Positions 36,928-48,900 of a stretch of DNA of 64,000 nucleotides are shown here, piece by piece. The stretch's first letter is position 1. Every line of letters begins with the position of its first letter. Location: positions 31,759,764 through 31,823,763 of the forward strand of contig NC_061771.1 of NCBI RefSeq assembly GCF_022458985.1, given 5' to 3'. A program made the translations under genes and the position numbers. The notes beneath the pieces were generated by a model. The model was not told the origin of the DNA. It worked only from the letters and a program-made list of their open reading frames with translations, and did no database searches. Origin of the DNA: Mugil cephalus (Eukaryota; Chordata; Actinopteri; Mugiliformes; Mugilidae).

Positions 36928-39900
36928 CTTAAAAGGGAGAAGATTAGTGAACCAGAAACCACAGGAGGTCTAGATCTAATCCTGGAGTCCGGAGTTACCT
37001 CGTTCCAGATGACGGTGTCGGACTCTCCCGTAGTGCTCGAAGTACCGACTGAGAAGATGAGCCTGCGATCCCACGCTACCAGGAGCAGCCTCAGAACCTG
37101 AGAGTCAAACACTCGTTTAGAGAAGTACGGACGCCCTCAGCGGCCACGCACTCATAACCAGGTAATTTACACCAGATCTGGAGTTATTTATCTCATTATC
37201 TCGGGTAAACAAAGTGTTTTATCGAGAACTCGAGATAATCAGTGCGTTTACATGCACATCTTAATCCAGCCTGGCTCTAAACTTTCTGAATTTGGTTCTT
37301 GTTCCAGTTTACATGCAACGGAGAAAATGGAATAACTGATGGGATCATGTCCTCCTCCTCCTCCACACTAGGGGGCGATATGTGTCTCGTCAGCAGATTA
37401 ATACGGCACTTTCTGGTTGACCTGTTACGTCATGTAATAAATAACTGGAGTCGTTCATGTGTCAGACCGGCATTTCAAACAACAACCAGATGGAAAATAG
37501 TTCAGCTTTTTAATTTTGCGCTACTTCTGGTGCAGATAGATGGCGCTATCCCTCAGGTGGTTCTTCTACCAACTCTGTTTACCTTCTTCTTCTACTGCGA
37601 CCGGCTTTATTGGATGTTTTTGTTACGGGGTCATACACCAGGGCAGTGGTTGTGGAGCATGTGCACACACATGTTGTCTAGTTTAACTCTGATTAAGGTG
37701 TGTACATGCTGGAGAAAATCAATTTCCATTCGTATTATCCGGGTGTCTTAGTCAGAGAAGAAGAACTCTGATATTAGTCGGAGTAACGTGTTTACACGCA
37801 CTTAAGGCAATAATTGTTGTTTTTTTTCCCATGTGCATGTAAATGTATTGACTGAGATAAATAATATATAGGAAATAATATGAGTGAATGCATGACCGGA
37901 GAAAAGATCCACAGTTTAAACTATATATACTATATATAGTATAGTTTCAGGACTCTTGTGAAAATCTGCTGCTGTTTTGAGTAATTTTTGTGTGTTGTTG
38001 TGTTGCTCACCTTGCGTCCCTTCTCGCTGTCTGGGAGGTAGCAGTGTCGGGGAAAGCCTCTGGCAGTGAAGGGCTTCCCTGGGTTCGGATGCTCTGTTCC
38101 CTGGAAGGTTAAAAGTCAGAGGGTTAAAGTCCTGACCACATGGGGGCGTCGGTGTTCACACAGGACGAGTTTAATCTGGCATAATGTCAGAAGGTCGTCT
38201 GTGATCTCAGTGTCTGAAGGAAACATTACACCTGAACCCTTTTTCTCAATAGTTAATTAGAGTAAAACACAGAGTTTGTTACATATTTATTTCTAGTTTG
38301 AATTCTTTTATACAGTTTTTTTATTGTAACTTATACTGCTGCAGCCTGCCGTTCATTTATTATATAAAGTCATATGTCAATGTTTAAATAAAAAGTTCAA
38401 AAACAAACAAAGAAAAACTGTTTGTTACGTATTCATTCCTAGTTTGCTTCATATTTACCTGTTTTTATACTTTATCTTTTGCATTAATTTATTTGTATGT
38501 ATGTGTGTGTATTTTATTACCTATTTCATTCATTTATTTACAATTTTTTATTTATTTATTTTGCTGTTAGTATTTAATTTTAATTTAATTGTTTTATTTT
38601 TAGATGTATTTTTTTATTTTATTCCATTTTTTTTTATTATTGTAACTCATACTGCTATACAGTCTGCAATCCATTTATTATATAAAGTCATATGTCAATG
38701 TTCAAATAGATAGTTCGAATAGTTCAAATAGAAAAATAAAACAATCAAACAAACCCGTGCAAATGCACCGCATGTAACACAGACGTAGTAATATCTGAAC
38801 CTCAGGACGTCTCAGGTAAAAATAATCCCGTGCAAATAGAATTTAATCATTGAAATTCAAAATTTCGACTTTTTAAAAAATTTCCTGTGTTAAATCCAGA
38901 TGAATGAATTCCTCATATCTGGTTCCTGGTCCTTAAACTAATGTAAACATGTGTTTTGAGCATTAGAACATCAGAGCTGATTCACATTAGACAATATTAG
39001 GACACTTCTTCTTCTTCTTGGTTCCTAATAAACCTGTTCAGAGGTGGACCTTGTAGACCACATTAGACCCTGATTAGACCCGAGTGTCCTTGGTCTTCTC
39101 TGATTGGCTGACTGTGGACCACATGGTCCCGGTCCTGGTCCTGGTCCTACCTGAATGCCCGGTGGTATGTTGTAGATGATGCGTATGGTTTTACAGTCGG
39201 GGTGTCCCGGTAGAGAGTGGGGGATGACGTGGTACTCCATCTTCCCCGCCGGCTGGTTGCCCGTCTTCACGCCGTAGATGGTTTTACAGGTGGGACACTG
39301 GAGGCTGACGGGGGGAGACACGGAGGTCCATTTAAGACACTGAGGTCTATGAATGGGCGAGGGGGGACGGGGACTCTGGGTGTGGACCTACCTGCCGTCC
39401 TTGTTGCCGTTGTTGTACATGGCCACCAGGCACTGGAAGTGGTACTGGTGGCCACACTGGGCCAGACGCCCCACTGACTCCGCCCTGGACACAGGCCCCG
39501 CCCCCGGACCCTTGTATCCAGACGGCCCCCCTAGAGGCTCCATGCAGATGGTACAGTCCTGGGGGAGGAGAGGGGAGAAACAATATGAGACACTGGAGGG
39601 GGAGGAGGAGAAGGAAAGGAGGAGGAGTAGAGCTTGTGTAAGTTGGTACCTCCTCTGGGGGGCTCTTTACTTTCTGCAGGTACTTCTTCACCACCTCCTC
39701 AGGAGTTTTCCCTGGACACAGACAGACAGGTTGGTTTATACTGTATGTATGGGCTGTGCTCCTGCAGGAGGTGCAGGGCTCACTGACTGTTATGTATATA
39801 TGTATGGGCTGTGCTCCTCCAGGAGGTGCAGCGCTCACTGACTGTTATATACATATATATGTATGGGCTGTGCTCCTCCAGGAGGTGCAGGGCTCACTGA

Positions 39901-42900
39901 CTGTTATATACATTTATATGTATGGGCTGTGCTCCTCCAGGAGGTGCAGGGCTCACTGACTGTTATATACATATATGTATGGGCTGTGCTCCTCCAGGAG
40001 GTGCAGGGCTCACTGACTGTTATATACATTTATATGTATGGGCTGTGCTCCTCCAGGAGGTGCAGGGCTCACTAACTGTTATATACATATATGTATGGGC
40101 TGTGCTCCTCCAGGAGGTGCAGGGCTCACTGACTGTTATATACATTTATGTATGGGCTGTGCTCCTCCAGGAGGTGCAGGGCTCACTGACCTTTTCGAGC
40201 CTGTTTCTTGGTCGTCTTCCTGCAGCACTGACTGAAGCCTGGGACCGGCCTCACCTCACTCCGGCTCACAGGAGGAGGATGGAGGACCAGCTTAGGAGGT
40301 CGGGTCAGACACACGGGGAGGGCAGCAGCACTCATCAGGATCCCTGTGATACCTGGAGGAGGAGGAGCAGGAGGAGGTCAGGAGGAGGACAGGAGGAGGA
40401 GCAGGAGGAGGAGGAGAAGGTGGAGTGTTGTTACCGGCCAGTGCTGGGTGAACAGGACTGGATCCGTTGAGGTTCTTCACTGGGACGGTGGGAACTCTGG
40501 AGGAGAGAAAACAAAACATGGTCAGAACGTTTTAACTGGACGCCAGGAGGAGGCCAGGAGGAGGCCAGGAGGAGGATGAGGAGGAGGTTAGACTCACTCA
40601 GAAAAATGGCCACAGGTGAAGCCAAAAGATGTAAAAATAAGTAAATATCACGAGTGAGGAAACTCCCACGAGGAGAGAAACAGGAGCAGACGTGTGGTTT
40701 CTCCTCCTCCTCCTCCTCCGTCTGAGGGTTAATGAGTGAATCAGCTCAGAGACAAAGACGCCAATTAACTTTTAGGATCATTTAGTTACTAATGTTACTA
40801 ATGTTATAATTGTTACTAATGTTATAATTGTTACTAATGTTATAATTGTTACTAATGTTACTAATGTTACCAATGTTATAACTGTTACTAATGTTACTAA
40901 TGTTATAACTGTTACTAATGTTATAATTGTTACTAATGTTACTAATGTTATAACTGTTACTAATGTTATAATTGTTACTAATGTTACTAATGTTATAACT
41001 GTTACTAATGTTTGATCTTTGATGTTCTAGACTGAGACAACAGGTAAAAATGTTTCCAGTCATCTTTTATATTGAAAATAGGTAATTTTGTGTGTTTGCC
41101 CCATATGTCCTTTTTTTCCTTTGCTCTCTCTCTTTTTTTTTTTTTTTTTGTAAAAAAAAAGGTATTTAAAGGGTAAACACACACACACATATATATGTTA
41201 CTCTGTAGTACAACTTTTGGTTTTCTCTCCATATTTCATCTTAAAGCTGTTCACCTTGTTTGGTTTCACTCTCTTCAGCTCAACCTCACTTGTTTCATCA
41301 TCTTTTCTTCTTTTTTGACAAACTGTTTTAACACATTAAACTTAAAACAAGACTAAAACCACCAAAACACAGTAGGAAAAAGTTTTCCTTGTGAAAATCA
41401 CAAACATGTTGAACCAACCATTTTTATAACTTAGAACGTAAATCTAAAGTCCAAATTTCAAAAGCTTATGGAGAAATTTAGCAAACAACATTTATAACTA
41501 TTTATGAAAAACGCAGGAAATGCATCACACATTTCTGTACAACTATTTACAAAACTACCAGATGTGATGATCAGTAGTAAATCTCTGTCTTCTTTCCCTT
41601 TGACTCCACAGGCTGAATTCAGCCTCACAATCACAGCTTTTCCCTCTTCCTTAGCAACCGCTGACACATCATCTCCTGATTGGTCGACCGGATGCATTTT
41701 CCCACCAATAAGAAAGGGGCTGTCCTGGGCTTTGGGCATTTGAAGCAGCCTGGCGATCTCCGCTTTCAGTTTTGCTCTTCACAGTTTCTCTTGTGCACCA
41801 ACATGAAGAAAATATTCAGGAAAAATTGTGGTGTAAATTTTTCACAATAAGTCTATTTTTCCTCCTGGCAACACAATTTAAAAGCTGGTCTGTGGTTTGA
41901 AGTTAGTCTGTGAACGTTGAAACAGATTTAGTGACGTCTTAAATTGGTCGTGTGATTTGGACGTAGAGGGTTAATTAAAATATTTAAGCACAAAAAAAAA
42001 GGTTGCAGGATTCAAGCTTAGTGGCTTTTTTTCTTTTTTCACTTAAGTGTGAAGGGACATTAATATCACAAAGTTGTGACAGGAACGACAAAATGGCCCC
42101 ACAACGTTAGTGCACCCTGCAAAAGTTGGCTCCCACACACAAACCAAGACCACCCTCCCCCACCCCATTCACGGCCTTTGTCTCGTTCCCATAATCCCCC
42201 CCCCCCTCCAGACAGAGGGCGCTCGTTCTGCTCGTCAATATTTACTTTCACTGTGTGTGTGTGTGTGTGTGTTGGGTAAATTCCTCCACAGCCGTGCACG
42301 AGTGTGTGTTGGCCTCATTTCTTGCAGCACGACGTGATCAATCTTTGACAGTTTGCTGACTTGTTTCTTTGTCTCGACCCCCCCCCCCCCCCTCCCTTTC
42401 CCTCCCCTTCCCTCCCCTCGTCTCGGACGTCTGAGTCGGAGTCTGTCTGCACAAACACACAAATAAATATATAAAAATACAGCTACACAACCCTCCCGTC
42501 GGGACAAAGCGTTCTCTATTGTCTCTGCATCACCACAAAGAAACATTACGCGGTTAAATCTGGACGGTCGCCACAGCATCATTACTTTTTCTTCTAGGAT
42601 ATTTTGTATTTTTCATTAGTGTCGTATTTAAATGTTGTGTGTGATTTATGTGTGCGCCTTTTCAGCCGAGTGTTATTTCGTTATGTTCTAATAACGACGA
42701 TAAGGACTCGTGACAAGATTGGATTTAGGTTTAAATGATTAAGTGTCTTTATTAAACGTGATTAGTCTGTTTAAAACAGCGTCACTGTTGGACAACCTGC
42801 TCATCAATGTTTGTTTATCTAATTTCATCACAATTTATTTAATTTGAACTCATTTTATATAATTCATTCCATTTTATTCAATTTAAACTAATTTTATATA

Positions 42901-45900
42901 ATTTATTCCATTTAATTTAATTTAAACTAATTTTATATCATTTATTCCATTTTATTTAATTTAAACTCATTTCCTCTGATCTCACTTTATCAAATTTTTA
43001 AAAAAATTTTTTAGTCTAGTTTTATTTTATCTCATCCCATGTCATCATATATTATCGCTTCTTATTTTACTTAATCAAATTTTATTTAATTTAAACTCTT
43101 TTTCTCTATTCATAACATATTAACTCATCTCAGTTCATCTCATCTCCTCATCTAATTTTCTCTCATCTGGCTGCATTTAATTTAATTTAATTATATCTAA
43201 TTTAATCAAATTTACTTTAATCTATTATATTTTATTTTATTTTATGTTATTTTATTTCACCCTGCAGAGGACAAGCAGTTATAGAAGGTTATTTTATGTT
43301 ATCCCATCTCATATCTCACTTCATCCCTGAAAAAATGCAAACATGCACAAGTAGCTAAAAAGAACAGACTTGGGGGGGGGGGGTTAGTAGAGGCTCAGCA
43401 TTGTGCTGCTAATGTGGTCCAGGCTGGAGGAATCCAACAAAGGTTACTGTGGAGACCAACAATGAGGGGCCATGAGGGGCCCAGACTGCTGAGATGCAAC
43501 GAGGGGGGAGGAGCAGGAGGAGCAGGAGGAGGAGGAGGACGAGGAGGAGGAAGGAAACAAAACAAAACAAAATAAAATCTCTGTTTCAGACTGACTGAGA
43601 TTGACTGAGAACCGTGGTTTATTGGTGGAGAACTGAAACTGAGATGATGTCACTTCCTGTTTGAAGTTTCTGTGAAACAGATTCACCGCGGAACGGAAAG
43701 ACGATGTCAGCGAAAGGTTTCTGGTTCCAGAGAAGAAGATGATGAAGAAAGAGTTTCTATGGAAAAGATGCTCAGTTGTTTTCACTTCACACCACGACTC
43801 AGATTTCAACGTATGAGGAGGAGGAGGAGGAGGAGGAGGAGATGAAGACATAAGAAAGAAGAAGAGGAGGAGGAGAAGAAGATTTAGGAAGAGGAGAAGA
43901 AATAAGAGGAGGAAGAAGATGAAGAGAAGGAGAAGATGAAGTAAGAGGAAACGGAACAGATGGAGAAGAAGAAGAGATGAAGGAAGAGGAAGATGAGGAG
44001 GAGAATGGAGGGAGAAGTGGGAGTAAGAGGAGGACAGGAAGAAGGAGTAGGAGAAAGAAGAAGAGGAGGAGTAGAAGAAGAGATGGAGGAGGAGGAGGAG
44101 GAGGAGGAGATGATTTAGGAAGAGGAGAATAAATAAGAAGAGAAGAGAAGAAAAAGAGGAGAGAAGATGAAGAGATGAAGGAGGAGGAAGATGAGGAGGA
44201 GAATGGAGGGAGAAGTGGTAGTAAGAGGAGGACAGGAAGAAGGAGTAGGAGAAAGAAGAAGAGATGGAGGAGGAGGAGGAGGAGGAGGAGGGACTCACCC
44301 TGACGCTATGAGGGCTCTGGACTGAGCCATCGCGATCCTCTGTAACGCCGGTCGGCTCAGGCCGGCTAAGCTCGATCGCTGCGGCAACGGAGCGTGGCAC
44401 ACGGTCGCCGCGGACGACGGCGTCCGCTGCGGCTTCATCACCACGGGCGACGGAGACGGCACCGGAGACGGGGGCGTGGTCACGCTGCTGGCGGGGGTGA
44501 TCAGCGTGGCGGTCGGCACCGGCTCGTTGGCCGAGGACGAGGACGAGGAGGACGAGGAGGACGAGGAGGAGGACGACTGCTTGGCCGGGAGGGACGGAGG
44601 GTTCGTACCGGGGTGGGACGTGGGGGGCTGGGGCGGCGGGAGGGACGGCGGAGGAGGCCTGCTGGAAGACGAGGAGAGGCCCAGGGAGGAGGCCCCGGCG
44701 GTGAGGGCGGCGAGCGACTGGGCGAAGAGCTGGGCGTTCCTCCTCGGGGAGGCGTTGTTCCTGGAGATGGCGAGGCCGTGAGGCAGCGTCTGGTAGTAGC
44801 TGGAGCTCTGCTGCTGGCCTCGGCCCAGAGTGGCCGACTTGGACGGGCTCAGAGGTTTGGAGGCCGCCGGCGTCGAGTTCTTGGGCCGCTGCATGGTCAG
44901 AGAGCGCCGGCCCAGGGTCTGGACCCCCGCCCCTCCTGGGTTGGTCTTCACGCTCAGGACCAGCATGCACTGCTGGCAGGAGCACGGCTGGGCCAGGCCG
45001 GACGCCGCTACGCCTCCGTTGGGGTAGACGGAGTTTCCGATCCCCATGCCGGCCCCCGATACCCCTACGCCTAGCAGGGCTCCTGTTAGCCCTCCCCCTC
45101 CTCCTCCCACACCCCCTCCTTTGGGGACAGGGAGGGGGCCGGATACCAGTGGGTAGGCCAGGTCCGAGCGCCTCTGGATCCTCCGACACCTCTGGCTCTG
45201 TCTGTTCACCTGGAGGACGAAAACAGGCGTCAGGGGTTTCTGCAGGTTGCAACAAGTGAAATTTAACTTTTTAAGCCCTTAAAGCTTTTAAAGCCTCAAC
45301 GTATCTCTGGTGACACATTAAAGCACATTTGAATTACCGTAACTCACACTCAAAGTGTGGCTGGGAAGTTGTGCTTTTGTCTGGAAGACCTTTGTGACAT
45401 TTCAAGGGTATAACCAACTTATTATTTTGTTCTTTTTACCAACAACTCTCGTCACTCCCCAACCTGCAGAGCGTCATCATTACCGTAATGGCAGAAAGAG
45501 ACCGTTTTTCCCCACAAAAAGCACGACTCCCCAGTGTTCAGCCACGCTTTGAATTTTGTCCATCAGTGAGTTACGGTAATTTAAATACCGTAAGCTTCTT
45601 TTTTTGCGCAGGCAAACGTTCAGGTCTTATATTGGTACTGGTGTTACTTTCTGCTATGATATGAATTTTTAATATACCTGCATACCTGTGTATTGGATTA
45701 CACCAGACACTGTTTCAGACTGGACCATTTTCAACGGACTTCTGAGGACAGTCCCCGTTTTGGATGACCTGTCCCCGAAAATGTCCCCAATTTTAGCTTT
45801 TTATGAATGAGAAAAAAAAATGCGCACAGGCTACAGTTATTACGGTAGCTGGTCACGCTGTATTAACATTACATTAACCGGAGATTTTTGTGCTGCAAAT

Positions 45901-48900
45901 GTCCCCAGATTTCTATCTGATTACTTATCGTCACAGTTAAACAGTCAATCTACGGCATTAATTGCTCTTTTATGCGTGAAAAAAAACCTGATAACCTAAT
46001 AATTTAGAAAAATACCGTGTACATATACATTTTCGTTCGTACCGCTCAGCCCTAATTAGAGTGTTTAGAGGAGGCTCCCTGAAACAAACCTGCGTCATGT
46101 TCTGGAAGTCGATGAGGTAGCAGAAGCCGAGCGGCGTCAGGTCGAGGCAGGGCTGCTGCCGGCTGTGGGCGCTCTCAACGGCGATGGCCACCTCCATGTC
46201 GTACGGCGTCCACGTCCCCGCGTCGTTTTCCCACTCCCACTGCCAGCCCTGACCCGGGGCCGAGGTCGGGTCATAAAAGCTCCTCCGCACCGGTCGGATG
46301 GTACCTGAAAGGAGACGAGGGGAATAATTAATGGGTTTATGGGTTTAAAAGACTTTCTCCACCGCATGAAAACTTAAACATGAAAAAGAAACAGGTCTTG
46401 CCAATAAAAATATTTAAATATTTATATGTGAATGTGCAAAGACTGATTTGTCTCAACACATTCACTAAAAAGGTTTGGAAAACACAGCACGTAGTAAATC
46501 ATTCCCCTTCGATTATACTAAGATCCCAGATGAGGGGCGCTGCTAAATTGCATGTGCATCATTATATATTGACTGAGTTGTTGGTTTGCTTGTTGTTGGT
46601 GATCTGCTCAGATTTTTGCGCAGTTGACAACGGTGGCAAAGACTGAACTATTTAAATTTTCACCAGAGACAATATGGAACAAAACTGAACTGAAAGAAGG
46701 AGCGAAAATGAAATTTGAAGCTGTGGAATTGGAGGCAAGAGGCAAATAGATATTTTGGAGCAAAGAAATCTTAATATAACCAGGAGAAACGCGATACGGG
46801 AGGCTGTCTGTGACGAGGTTAATGCTGTGGGGAAAACGAGAAGGACACCGGAGGAAACTAAGGAAAGATGGGAAGACATGAGAACACAGGAAGAAACGGC
46901 TCCTAATAAAACATCAGCGACTAAAACGGGCTCAAAGACGGCACCGATGGACAGGAAAGAAAACCGTCGACCTTTCGTCGAGCCTCCTCCTCACAAACAC
47001 GTTCATTCCGCCGCTGAGCCGGTTAAGACTCGGCTTTCAAACGTGCTAAACACTGGCACAAAAAAAAAACAGCCACTACAATCAGCTCCAGCTTAGTTAA
47101 ATCACAGCACACGCCCTAAATAATCTATTTGGAACGTCTCCGCCCTGCATCTTATATTCATTAAAGCGATGACACTAACTGGACTGCGTTTGTTATTCTA
47201 CCTGTTTGACAGGCGCTGCCCTCAGTGCCACAGCCGCCCTCAACAAAAGGCTTCGCTAAATGGGTCAGAGTGGACGGGGCTGAATGGAAAACGCTGTTTT
47301 GTCTTGGAGAGTGCGTTTCTTGTGTGTCCTGCTGTACGTCTCGTGTACTGTGGGTTCTTAATGGAGAGGAGCGAAGAAGAATTTCCCCAAAAGGAAGAAT
47401 AAAGTCTAAAGTCTTTTCTGGTGGATCAGCTTGTGTAATGATGTTTGCTTTGGCACAAACCTTGAGTAAATCAGGACCTGAGTGAATACTCAGATAGTTT
47501 CGACTTAGAGGCTCAAAGTTTTCAGTTCTAAACCCTGGTGTGGAGTCGGGCTTTAAATAGGAACATGTGTAGGTGTCGCCTGCGGTAAAATTGCACGGCT
47601 ACTTAAAGAGCTGATACTCACCTGTAATTAATCTGTTCAGATCCTTTTTACCAAACTTCCTCCAACTACATGTGGGCTGAATGTAAGTAAAGAGCTTTTT
47701 AAATTGGAAGTCTAGCATCCACCTTCCTAATGCGCCGAAACAAAGGCAACGGGACTTGTTGGGTTTCTGGAAGATGTTTCCATTGAAATCTTCAGTTCTA
47801 AATGACTGGACTCTGTGATGAAGACAGGTGAGTGTCTGCTCATTAACAGCCTCCAGTCACACCTACCTACACATGTTCCTGTTTAAAGCCCAACTCTCCA
47901 CTAGTCTTTTAAAACTGAAGACGTGGATTCAACCACTTCAGGCAAACATACAGGTCCAGTTTGTGCAGTGAGGCAGAACTTCCACATTTTCTTATAAATG
48001 TCTGTTAGTTCAGATTCAACATCTGATGAAGCTGAACCAAAACCGAAGAAACCACTTGTATAAAACTTGTGGAAACCCAGTTGTCTTTGTCTCCACGTGC
48101 ATGGAGGGTGAACGCCAGCCTTCCTGCAGAGTGGTGACGGTTTTAAAAAAAGCTATTTTCCTAAATTACATTATTCTTGCATCTTCTCCAGCAAACACGC
48201 CGCTAACAAACATTAAAACTCAGCACAAACATTAAAACTACTACTAAATAACCAGGACAATGTGTCTCTGTGTCCCGGTGGTGTGGGGTGGGGTGGGGGG
48301 GCAGGCAGGAGGGTCCCTGAACCAACCAACCAGAAACTACCTCTGTCTCCTGGGGTAACGAGCTATTCAGAGGATGCCAGCAGGGCCTACTGTATGTGAG
48401 AGGGGGACTATTACAAAGAGAAGATGTCGGAGAGCGGCGTGACTGCACAGACATCAAAAGCACAGGGTTGAATAAATGGGGAGGGGGGGTTTGAACAGTT
48501 TGGTTGAGCAGATACATGGATGGGAGTAAAACTCCTGAGAATAGATTATCAATGTTAGAAACACGGACTGTGTTTGCGTTTCCATCCTCGCCCTGAATGC
48601 CTTTTAGATTAGAGAGTAGAAAACACCCTGATAGTAGCGATATCACTCTGAACTCATCCATCAACGCCCTGATGCAAGAACTGGACCAAGAGTTCGTAGA
48701 AATATCACAAAGCTCACACAAAGGTTCAGGTAAAAACAGAACCAGACCCATTCTCCATGTGGACATTTGGATAAAACCAAAGAACACAAAGTGTTTTTAC
48801 TCCTGAAAGTGAATCTGGATACAAAATACTACTGATTCACTACAGGAGGCAACGTCCATCATCTAATTCTACCATTGTGCACATTATAAAATCCATAAAT

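Noticed and set aside
39353-40470. Several plus-strand frames with repeated [17 protein letters not shown]
   Set aside because: Translations of the intron 5 minisatellite.
40782-41063. Asn/Ile/Ser repeat protein on the minus strand
   Set aside because: Translation of the 9-mer satellite.
42066-42430. Possible G-quadruplex or CRISPR-like spacing in C-runs
   Set aside because: C-runs are irregular and there are no direct repeats with unique spacers; a quadruplex is possible but not specific.
44394-45074. 226-codon Arg/Gly-rich open frame on the plus strand
   Set aside because: Antisense of dtx4 exon 3, GC-driven, with no family features.
43444-45255. 603-codon open frame on the minus strand
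   Set aside because: It overlaps dtx4 exon 3 in another frame and then reads into the pyrimidine tract as Ser/Leu/Phe runs; it is a product of composition.
48597-48806. 69-codon plus-strand frame ([16 protein letters not shown])
   Set aside because: Protein-like wording, but no family recognised, no clear splice pair and no partner exon in dtx4 intron 1; left unassigned.
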